NCBI GenBank assembly: GCA_024281055.1
Contig: JAMXLF010000077.1
Coordinates: forward strand, 1 to 33,891
Origin: Geobacteraceae bacterium
Lineage (GTDB): Bacteria; Desulfobacterota; Desulfuromonadia; Geobacterales; Geobacteraceae
Direction: 5' to 3'
DNA length: 33,891 bases
In this document: one piece after another, positions 7,303 through 18,458 of the stretch
How positions within the stretch are numbered: the first letter of the stretch is position 1
Layout: each line of letters begins with the position of its first letter
Notes under the pieces: generated by a model
What the model was told of the DNA's origin: nothing
What the model saw: only the letters and a program-made list of their open reading frames with translations
Databases searched by the model: none
Program-made: the position numbers and the translations under genes

Positions 7303-10300
7303 GGCACGAACCGCACTGCGCTGCTGGTTTCGGTGAGAAGTTCCCTGATGGCGTCGAGGACGTAGTCGATGTCCTCCCCGGTGTTCCCCGAGCCGAGGGA
7401 GAAGCGGACCGTACAATGGGCCTCCTCGGGAGTGAGTCCCATGGCAAGAAGGGCGTGGGAGGGTTCGGGGTTTCCGGATTTGCAGGCGGAGCCGGAGGAG
7501 AAGGCGATCCCTTTCCGGTCGAGGAAGAGGACGAGGGATTCGCCGCGGATTTGCGGCAGGGTCATGGAGAGGGTGTGGGCGAGGCGGTCCTGCTGCGGGC
7601 CGTTTCGCCGCGCGCCGGGGATGAGGGCGGCGATACCGGCTTCGAGCCGATCGCGCAAAGCCGCTAGTCTGGCGTCCTCCCCCATGTGCAGCCGGCAAAG
7701 GGCCAGTTCCACCGCCTTGCCGAAGCCGACGATGCCCGGAACATTTTCGGTGCCGGCCCGCATCCCCCGCTCCTGGCCGCCTCCCCGGATCAGCGGTTCG
7801 AGCAGGACGTCCTTGCGCACATACAGGGCTCCGACCCCCTTCGGGCCGTGGAGCTTGTGGGCCGAGACGGCGAGGAGGTCCACCCCCAGTTCCTCCACGT
7901 CGAGGGGGAGCTTGCCGAACCCCTGGACCGCGTCGGTGTGGAAGAGGGCGCCGCTGGCGCGGGCGATCCGGGCGAGCTCTTTCACCGGCTGGAGCGCGCC
8001 GGTCTCATTGTTGGCGAGCATCACCGAGACGAGGAGGGTGTCGGTGCGGAGGGCCCGTCGGAGCGTGTCCCGCTCCACGACGCCGTCCCGGTTCACCGGG
8101 AGGATGGTGAGGTCGTACCCTTCGGCGGCCAGCGCCCGGCAGGGGTTTAAGACCGCCGGATGTTCGATGGCGCTCGTGATGATATGGCGCCGCGAGGAGC
8201 CGGCGGCCCGGGCAAGCCCGACAATGGCCAGGTTGTCCGCCTCGGAGCCGCCACCGGTAAAGATGATGCGGCGGGCGGTGCAGTTGAGACCCTGGGCCAC
8301 GATCCGTCGGGCCGCCTCCAGCGCCGTCCTGGCGCTGTTCCCCGGAGCGTGGATGCTCGACGGGTTGCCGCACTCCTCGCCCAGGAAGGGGAGCATCGCC
8401 TCGCGGACCTCCGGTGCGACCGGCGTGGTGGCGTTGTGGTCCATGTAGACGCGGCGCCGCGGTTCAGCGTGCACTTCGACGCGGGGGAGTGGGCTTGCCT
8501 CGCTTTCTTCTTCTGCCGCCGGAAGAAACACTTCCCGGTGCTCCCCGCCCGAAACCACGGCCTTTCTCACCCGGCACAGAAGGGTCTTGTAAATGGGGAA
8601 GCCGGAAATCGGGTCGAAGCGGCCGAGGTCCGTAAGCTCGTTCACGTTGCACTCCCGCCAGGCAGCCGGCCCGAGCGGACCTCCGCCTCCCATGGCGGCG
8701 TCCACCGCCCCGCGCACCATGTCGTCGGTAAGCCGGGCGGTGAAGAGGGCACGTCCGCGTGGCGTTTCCACCCAGACCTGTTCCCCTTCGGTTATTCCCA
8801 GCTCCAGGGCATCCTGACGGTTTACGGTGACAGGGGGCACCGGGTGGTGCTCGGCGAGCCCCCGCACCCCGTGGTGCTGGCTGCGGAAATCGTAGTCGGT
8901 CCGTCCCCCCGAGTTGAACACGAGCGGATACTCCCTGGCCAGCTCAGGGTTTGCCAGCGGCCCCTCGGCCGGCTCTGTATAGACGGGGAGGGGGGCGTAG
9001 CCGTGCTCGGCGAGGGTCGACGAGGCGATCTCGAATTTGCCGCTCGGCGTGGAGAAGCCCGGCGTGCCGTCGGGGCGCAGGTGCCCCTTCTCCCATTTCT
9101 TGTACTGCTGCATCACTGTCGGAACTCTCGCCTCGCCCCCGGCCGCCCGCACCTCCTCCAGGGTAAAACCGCTTCCCTCCAGGGCACAGCGGAGGATCTC
9201 CTCCTCACTCTGGGGAAACAGGTGGCCGTAGCCCAGGCGCCGGGCAAGCTCTGCGAGGATGAGAAAGTCGTTGCGTGTCTCCCCCCGGGGCTCCACGAGC
9301 CGCTCGCGGACCTTGAACAGAGGACCGTAGCGCATGTAGGAGGTGATCTCGTAGTAGGTGGCGGCGGGGAGGACGAGGTCGGCGTAGGCCGAGTCGGAAG
9401 TATGGTAGCGGTTGATGGCGACCATGAAGTCGAGGGCGGCAAAGGTTCTGCGCCATACCTCCGGCCGGGGCCAGGCGGTGATGATCGATCCGCCCAGGAC
9501 GGTGAGCGCCCGGATCGGGTACGGCTTGCCGTGGAGCACCGCATCGGGGAGGGCGATGGCGTGGGATTCGCCCCGGTAGGCGCTGTAGACCGGGAAGCGA
9601 TCGCGGCCGAGGGCCTTCCGCACGTCCGGGTTGGGGATGAGGCGGGAGCGGTTCTGGGGAAAGATGTTCTCCTTCATCCGGAAGAGAAGCCCGCCCGGGA
9701 CGTCGAGCTGGCCGGCCAGGGCCCAGAGGGTGAACACTGCCCGGATCGCCTGCACCCCGCTGTCCGAGTATTCGAGCCCGGTGTACATGACCGGACAGGC
9801 GCCCCGGGCGGAAGCCACGAGCCGTGCCAGTTCCCGCACCTTATCCCGGGGTACGCCGGTGATCCCCTCAACCACCTCGGGGCGGAAGTGCTGGACATAC
9901 TGGCAGAGCTCGGTGAAGCCGACCGTCCAGTCGCGGGCGAACCGCTCGTCGTGGAGCTCTTCTGCGAGGAGCACGTTGATCATCCCGAGAGCGAGCGCCC
10001 CGTCGGTTCCCGGCCTGATGGGAATCCACTCGGCCCCGGTTTCGCGGGCAGTCTCCCCCCGGCGCGGATCGATGGCGATCACCCGGGCGCCCCGCTCCCG
10101 GGCACGGAGGATCTGGTGGTGGGCAAGGGGTGGCGAATCGGTGGCCGGGTTCGCTCCCCAGAGGACGATCAGCTCCGCCTGCTCGATGTCGGTCTCCATG
10201 GTGATGAGCATCTCCCCCATGGTCACGTGGGGGGCGATCATGGCGAAGGAGACGTAGCAGAGCGCCCCCACTCCGAGGGTGTTGGGAGAGCCGAAGGGGA

Positions 10301-10697
10301 AAAGGACGCTCGATGCGGAGGAGACCGCTGCTTCGGCCGGTTGGAAAAGATCGCAGAGCGCCATGTCGAAGCTGCCGCGGCCGGTGTAGATCGCCACTGC
10401 TTCCGGTCCTGATGTCTTCCTGATCTCCTCGAAACGTGTAACGATGGTTTCGTACGCCTCGTCCCAGGATATCCGCTCGAATGCATGGCTTCCCTTGGGG
10501 CCGTTGCGGCGAAGGGGGTGGAGGAGCCGGTCCGGGTCGTTGACGATCTCCGGGGAGTGGCGGCCGATGCGGCAGATCATCCCGAGAGGGTGCCCCTTCT
10601 GCGGCTCCACCCGCACCAGCCGACCGTCTTCCAGGGTTGCGGTGACGAAGCAGCCGGCCGGGCAGATGCCGCAGAGTCCGTGGCGCGTTTCGCTCAT
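7293..10697 (-). CDS. Molybdopterin oxidoreductase-cysteine desulfurase fusion, probable ergothioneine synthase
   Basis: This is a 1134-residue two-enzyme fusion. Residues 1 to about 730 are a bis-MGD oxidoreductase: the N-terminal iron-sulfur motif is C9-x2-C12-x3-C16 with C42, and Cys147 in GALCYVS, after FGSPN, sits where the Mo/W ligand lies in formate dehydrogenase-like enzymes. A linker rich in Glu and Pro follows. Residues about 750-1134 are a complete NifS/IscS-type cysteine desulfurase: MDHNATTP at the start, PLP lysine 948 in SAHKLHGP, and active cysteine 1072 in SSGSACKSG. It follows egtD by ten bases. The Caldithrix abyssi metallopterin-dependent ergothioneine synthase has this architecture and inserts cysteine-derived sulfur into hercynine without oxygen; assignment here is by architecture and neighbour. 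The ATG at 10697 is preferred because GAGGG lies seven bases upstream; 10703 is the alternative. Confidence 0.88.
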   Translation of the reverse strand: MSETRHGLCGICPAGCFVTATLEDGRLVRVEPQKGHPLGMICRIGRHSPEIVNDPDRLLHPLRRNGPKGSHAFERISWDEAYETIVTRFEEIRKTSGPEAVAIYTGRGSFDMALCDLFQPAEAAVSSASSVLFPFGSPNTLGVGALCYVSFAMIAPHVTMGEMLITMETDIEQAELIVLWGANPATDSPPLAHHQILRARERGARVIAIDPRRGETARETGAEWIPIRPGTDGALALGMINVLLAEELHDERFARDWTVGFTELCQYVQHFRPEVVEGITGVPRDKVRELARLVASARGACPVMYTGLEYSDSGVQAIRAVFTLWALAGQLDVPGGLLFRMKENIFPQNRSRLIPNPDVRKALGRDRFPVYSAYRGESHAIALPDAVLHGKPYPIRALTVLGGSIITAWPRPEVWRRTFAALDFMVAINRYHTSDSAYADLVLPAATYYEITSYMRYGPLFKVRERLVEPRGETRNDFLILAELARRLGYGHLFPQSEEEILRCALEGSGFTLEEVRAAGGEARVPTVMQQYKKWEKGHLRPDGTPGFSTPSGKFEIASSTLAEHGYAPLPVYTEPAEGPLANPELAREYPLVFNSGGRTDYDFRSQHHGVRGLAEHHPVPPVTVNRQDALELGITEGEQVWVETPRGRALFTARLTDDMVRGAVDAAMGGGGPLGPAAWRECNVNELTDLGRFDPISGFPIYKTLLCRVRKAVVSGGEHREVFLPAAEEESEASPLPRVEVHAEPRRRVYMDHNATTPVAPEVREAMLPFLGEECGNPSSIHAPGNSARTALEAARRIVAQGLNCTARRIIFTGGGSEADNLAIVGLARAAGSSRRHIITSAIEHPAVLNPCRALAAEGYDLTILPVNRDGVVERDTLRRALRTDTLLVSVMLANNETGALQPVKELARIARASGALFHTDAVQGFGKLPLDVEELGVDLLAVSAHKLHGPKGVGALYVRKDVLLEPLIRGGGQERGMRAGTENVPGIVGFGKAVELALCRLHMGEDARLAALRDRLEAGIAALIPGARRNGPQQDRLAHTLSMTLPQIRGESLVLFLDRKGIAFSSGSACKSGNPEPSHALLAMGLTPEEAHCTVRFSLGSGNTGEDIDYVLDAIRELLTETSSAVRFVPCR

Positions 10698-10707
10698 CTT
10701 CATGCCC

Positions 10708-11772
10708 TCAGTGCTCCACCACTTTTTTCTGCTTTGTGTCCCTTCTGCGCAGCAGGAGGAGTGCAAACCAGCCGCACTCGTCGGTGAAGACCTCCTCGGT
10801 CGCGAAGCCGAACTCTTCCAGGTAGGGTATGAACTTCCGCAAGCGGAACTTGCGGCTTATCTCGGTCTGCACCATCTCTCCCGCAGCGATGGTGAAAGTC
10901 TTTCTCACCGGCGACACGCGGACATCCTGCTCCCGGGTGAAGCGGGCGGCTATCTCCACCTGCTCCCGGTCGGGATGGTAGCGGGCCACGTGCTCGACGG
11001 CGTCGAGGTCGATGCCGCTGCCGAGTTCCCGGTTCATGCGGGTAAAGATGTTGCGGGTGAAGGCCGCCGTGATTCCGGCCGCGTCGTTGTATGCGGCATC
11101 GATGATCCGGCGCTCCTTTACCAGGTCGAGGCCGAGGATAAGGAAGTCCCCAGTGGGGATCGCCTCGGCCATGGAGGCGAGGAAACAGGTCATTTCCTCC
11201 GGCGCGAAATTGCCGATGGTACTGCCGAAGAAGAGGACTGCCGTCGGCGAGAGCTCGCGGAAAAGGGGGAAGGCGCCGCGATAGTCGGCATGCACGCCTA
11301 TTACACGCACGGCGGGATGGGCGGTGGAGATGGTGCGGCAGGCCCCGCGCAGGGCGCTTTCGCTCACATCCACCGGGACATAGCGCACCGCATGGGCCCG
11401 GTCAAGCCAGGCACGCAGGAGAATATCGGTTTTTACCGAGCTGCCGGAACCGAGTTCCACGAGCGTTGCCGCACCGGTGATCCGGCGGATCCGGTGGGCA
11501 TTGGCCTCCAGGATTGCGGTTTCAGTCCGGGTGAGGTAGTACTCCGGCTGCTCGGTGATCAGGTCGAAGAGGGCGCTACCCAGCGCATCATAGAGGAACC
11601 GGCACTCCAGCTGTCGGGGATGGCTGGCGAGCCCCGCTGCCGTCGACCGGGCGAAATCGAGGGTCGGATTGCTGTCGGCCTTCCCCCAGAGAATGGTTGC
11701 GCCGCGACCTTCGCGCACTTCGCGGAAACTCCGGCAGATGGATATTGCAGACGATGCGAGCGAGTTTTCCAT
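10708..11772 (-). CDS. egtD: L-histidine N-alpha-methyltransferase (hercynine synthase)
   Basis: This 354-residue SAM-dependent methyltransferase is of the EgtD (DUF2260) family, which trimethylates histidine to hercynine. Family hallmarks are YDALGSALFD with ITEQPEYYLTRTE, the SAM-binding LVELGSGSSVKT, YVPVDVS, FFGSTIGNF (the Asn belongs to the histidine site in characterised EgtD), GLDLVK and AFTRNIFTRMNRELG. Length matches the family. The ATG at 11772 follows AAAGGAG with five bases; an upstream GTG at 11787 overlaps that ribosome site and is rejected. No egtB-like sulfoxide synthase is seen; the molybdopterin/desulfurase fusion downstream would supply the sulfur step. Confidence 0.93.
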   Translation of the reverse strand: MENSLASSAISICRSFREVREGRGATILWGKADSNPTLDFARSTAAGLASHPRQLECRFLYDALGSALFDLITEQPEYYLTRTETAILEANAHRIRRITGAATLVELGSGSSVKTDILLRAWLDRAHAVRYVPVDVSESALRGACRTISTAHPAVRVIGVHADYRGAFPLFRELSPTAVLFFGSTIGNFAPEEMTCFLASMAEAIPTGDFLILGLDLVKERRIIDAAYNDAAGITAAFTRNIFTRMNRELGSGIDLDAVEHVARYHPDREQVEIAARFTREQDVRVSPVRKTFTIAAGEMVQTEISRKFRLRKFIPYLEEFGFATEEVFTDECGWFALLLLRRRDTKQKKVVEH

Positions 11773-11821
11773 GGAGGCTCCTTTCACATCGGGATGCTCA
11801 TGCGGAAGTGGATGCTCTGCA

Positions 11822-11849
11822 AGTATAATTTACGGAGAAAGGGAGTCAA
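11822..11849 (-). promoter_or_regulatory. Sigma-70 promoter of the egtD operon
   Basis: On the minus strand TTGACT (plus 11844-11849), a 16-base spacer and TATACT (plus 11822-11827) lie about 50 bases upstream of the egtD start. Confidence 0.7.
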
Positions 11850-11854
11850 ATGAC

Positions 11855-11874
11855 AGGGGACGTGTCCCGTTTTT
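11855..11874. repeat. Short REP-like palindrome
   Basis: GGGAC (11857-11861) and GTCCC (11864-11868) form a tight palindrome followed on the plus strand by a T-run. It lies between the divergent egtD and DinB-family promoters. The form resembles the short repetitive palindromes mobilised by RAYT-type transposases, but a genome-wide count would be needed to say so. Confidence 0.35.
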
Positions 11875-11900
11875 GCGTTCTCCCCCGTGCGTAGTAGACT
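11873..11900 (+). promoter_or_regulatory. Candidate promoter of the DinB-family gene
   Basis: TTGCGT (11873-11878), 16 bases, then TAGACT (11895-11900). It lies 41 bases upstream of the ATG at 11941. Confidence 0.45.
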
Positions 11901-11940
11901 TTCAGCCAGGCAGGGATTTCAGCCGGAAGGAGGTTACGCC

Positions 11941-12450
11941 ATGAATGCGAACGAAACGCTGAGGAGAGAGTTGCTGGCGCTGCTCGAGGGGGGAAACGCG
12001 CACATGGGGTTTGAAGAGGTGGTTGCCGATTTTCCACCCGAGCACATCAATAGCAAGCCGCCGCACACGCCGTATTCCTTCTGGCATTTCGTGGAGCACA
12101 TCCGCATCGCCCAGTGGGATATCCTGGAGTTCATCAGGGACCCCCGTCACGTCTCACCCGACTACCCGCAAGGGTACCGGCCCCGGCCGACGGAGAAAAC
12201 CGACGAAAAGGGATGGAGGAAAAGCATCGACAGCGTTCTCGCAGACCTGGAGGCGCTGCAGGAGATCGTGCGGGATCCGAAGACCGATTTGTTCGCGCCC
12301 ATTCCCCATGCGCGGTCATACACCATCTTTCGCGAAATAGTTCTTGCCGCCGACCACAATGCCTACCACATCGGTGAGCTGGCCGTCCTTCGCCAGGTGA
12401 TGAATGTCTGGCCGGAAGGACGAAAATATCTCACCGGCAAGCCCGACTGA
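11941..12450 (+). CDS. DinB-fold protein
   Basis: This 169-residue protein of the DinB/YfiT four-helix family is expected to bind a divalent metal with three histidines. Candidates are His49/His53 in FWHFVEH and His139 and His143 in DHNAYHIGEL, which is the family's C-terminal signature. The ATG at 11941 follows GGAAGGAGG. Some members are thiol-dependent transferases (bacillithiol or mycothiol S-transferases), and the fold is also the N-terminal domain of EgtB, but this protein has no formylglycine-like oxidase domain, so it is not EgtB. It diverges from the ergothioneine genes; whether it acts with them is open. Confidence 0.82.
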   Translation: MNANETLRRELLALLEGGNAHMGFEEVVADFPPEHINSKPPHTPYSFWHFVEHIRIAQWDILEFIRDPRHVSPDYPQGYRPRPTEKTDEKGWRKSIDSVLADLEALQEIVRDPKTDLFAPIPHARSYTIFREIVLAADHNAYHIGELAVLRQVMNVWPEGRKYLTGKPD

Positions 12451-12468
12451 GTCAGATAGTGTCCGTAG

Positions 12469-12495
12469 AAAAGGCCGTCGTTACGGGCGGCTTTT
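12469..12495 (+). terminator. Terminator after the DinB-family gene
   Basis: AAAAG-(G)-CCG and CGGCTTTT form a stem with one bulged G around TCGTTACGGG, ending in four T. It lies just past the stop at 12450 and is close to symmetric. Confidence 0.6.
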
Positions 12496-12615
12496 GTGCC
12501 CGAGGATCTCCGATCCCGCGATGGTTGCTGTGCCGATTTTCCATTTAAAAAATATCGTTCTTCGGTTATTGTACAACATTCACTAATCAGGCTTTGTCGA
12601 TCTTGGAGATCCTGA

Positions 12616-16818
<4,203 letters not shown>

Positions 16819-16855
16819 AAATACGAACAAGCCGAAGGGACTGGGGAGAGATGAA

Positions 16856-18208
16856 ATGGAACAAGCTGTCATTCTGATCGTGGACGACACGGAAAGCTCG
16901 CGCTTTATGCTGAAATTGCAGCTCGAGGAATGGGGCTACGAGGTTCTTGCGGCTGCTGACGGTCAGGGGGCTTTGGCGATACTGGGGAGCGAACCCGTAG
17001 ACCTGGTGCTGTCCGATCAGGTGATGCCCGGAATGGATGGGATCGAGCTGCTGAGGTCTGCCAAGAAGTTGAATGCCGACATCCCGTTCATCATACTTAC
17101 CGCCCACGGGAGCATTCACAAAGCGGTCGTTTCCATCAGGAAGGGGGCCGACGATTACCTGGAAAAGCCGTATGCGGCTGATGAACTCGGGGCCGCCATC
17201 GAGCGCGCCCTGAAATACAGCCGACTGAGCCGGGAGCACCGGGAGCTTACTGAATATCTCTCCACCATGCGCGGCTTCCAGACCGTCGTAACCCGCTCGC
17301 CGCTTATGGGGACCGTGCTTGAGATGGCGAAAAAGGTCGCCCAGACTCCCCAAACCACGGTGGCTATCTTTGGAGAAAGCGGCACCGGCAAGGAGGTGTT
17401 GGCCCGTGCCATCCACAGCGCTTCAGGGTTTCTGGAAAACCGTTTTGTCGCGGTCAACTGTGCCGCTATTCCGGCCAACCTCTTGGAAAGTGAACTGTTC
17501 GGCCACATCAAAGGTGCCTTCACCGGTGCCGACCGGGACCGGGAAGGCAAGTTTGAAGCGGCCCGGCAGGGGACTATTCTCCTTGACGAGATCGGTGACA
17601 TGCCCCTTGAACTGCAGGCAAAGCTGCTCAGGGTACTGGAAGAGCGCTCTTACTGCCGAGTCGGGTCGAACCGTCCGGCCAAGGTGGAGTGTCGGGTCAT
17701 CACTACCACCCACCGCGACCTGGAACAGATGGTCAGGGCAGGAAAGTTCCGTGAGGACCTTTACCACCGGATATGTCTGTTTCCCCTTACCATACCCCCG
17801 CTCAGGGAGCGGAGCGAGGACATTCCTTTGTTCGTTGCGTATTTCCTCGACGTGTTCCGCAAGCATCTCGGCAAACAGCTTCCCGGTGTTTCTCAGGCGG
17901 CTATGAAGCTGATGTGCGAGTACAAGTGGCCGGGCAATGTCCGTGAGCTGAGAAACTGTCTCGAGCGTGCCGCCATTCTGACAGATGAAGAGCTGATACG
18001 ACCAGACCATCTGAACATTGCCGGTGTCGCCGTTCCGACCGACAGCCCGGGAAACATCCGTCTCGACATCAGCCTCCCCGCCGGCGAATTTTCACTGGAT
18101 GCGGCCGTTGACCGGATACTGGAGATCGCCCTCGAAAAATGCCATGGCAACAAATCCCGGGCTGCTGCTCTCCTCAAGGTTGATCGTAAGGTTTTCTACC
18201 GCAGATGA
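16856..18208 (+). CDS. NtrC-type sigma-54 response regulator, slightly short C-terminus
   Basis: This 450-residue enhancer-binding protein has a receiver domain with Asp54 in VLSDQVMPG, an AAA+ domain with Walker A GESGTGKE (173-180), the sigma-54-contacting GAFTGA loop (220-225), Walker B ILLDEIGD (241-248) and an R-finger region, then a Fis-type helix-turn-helix (about 420-450, KCHGNKSRAAALL). The protein stops at VFYRR, within or just after the recognition helix, where relatives usually continue some ten residues, so DNA binding may be altered. The ATG at 16856 follows GGGGAGAGATGAA. Probably co-transcribed with the hybrid kinase. Sigma-54 promoters lie nearby at 18308, 24243 and 31724. 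Confidence 0.92.
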   Translation: MEQAVILIVDDTESSRFMLKLQLEEWGYEVLAAADGQGALAILGSEPVDLVLSDQVMPGMDGIELLRSAKKLNADIPFIILTAHGSIHKAVVSIRKGADDYLEKPYAADELGAAIERALKYSRLSREHRELTEYLSTMRGFQTVVTRSPLMGTVLEMAKKVAQTPQTTVAIFGESGTGKEVLARAIHSASGFLENRFVAVNCAAIPANLLESELFGHIKGAFTGADRDREGKFEAARQGTILLDEIGDMPLELQAKLLRVLEERSYCRVGSNRPAKVECRVITTTHRDLEQMVRAGKFREDLYHRICLFPLTIPPLRERSEDIPLFVAYFLDVFRKHLGKQLPGVSQAAMKLMCEYKWPGNVRELRNCLERAAILTDEELIRPDHLNIAGVAVPTDSPGNIRLDISLPAGEFSLDAAVDRILEIALEKCHGNKSRAAALLKVDRKVFYRR

Positions 18209-18222
18209 TTGCCTCTTTTGTT

Positions 18223-18267
18223 GTTCCATTGCGGTACATGTGTACCCAATGGGAACACTTCTTTTTT
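18223..18267 (+). terminator. Terminator of the kinase-activator operon
   Basis: GTTCC-ATTG-C-GGTAC and GTACC-CAATGG-GAAC pair around a short loop with small bulges (18223-18255), followed by TTCTTTTTT (18259-18267). Confidence 0.65.
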
Positions 18268-18307
18268 GCTTCCACATTATAACTACCTGATTTAATTGTA
18301 TATTATT

Positions 18308-18322
18308 TGGAATGCTCTTTGC
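18308..18322 (+). promoter_or_regulatory. Sigma-54 promoter of the GGDEF-EAL gene
   Basis: TGGAAT (18308-18313), five bases, TTGC (18319-18322) gives the invariant GG-N10-GC spacing with a good match to TGGCAC-N5-TTGC. Transcription would start near 18334, about 125 bases before the start codon. Confidence 0.7.
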
Positions 18323-18458
18323 TTCTTGTCGGTTACAGAGAGCGCAAGGCTCCCGGTTGATACGGATGAAACGATTACCGTTGTGACCAGCCGGAGCTTC
18401 TCGGAGCTTCTGCACTGATGCCAGTCGCCGTGCCCACTTGCTGCGCAAGGAGAGCTTC

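Noticed and set aside
7303-7698. N-terminal extension of the PLD-family protein
   Set aside because: It is the antiphase reading of the desulfurase domain; the lipobox signal starts cleanly at 7302.
8160-10412. Long plus-strand open frame of 750 codons
   Set aside because: It is an antiphase shadow of the molybdopterin-desulfurase gene; it has no recognisable domains, and the minus strand carries clear motifs.
11773-11787. Upstream GTG start for egtD
   Set aside because: The AAAGGAG ribosome site lies inside this extension and points to the ATG at 11772.
11941-12450. EgtB-type sulfoxide synthase
   Set aside because: Only the DinB fold is present; the oxidase domain is missing and the length is far too short.
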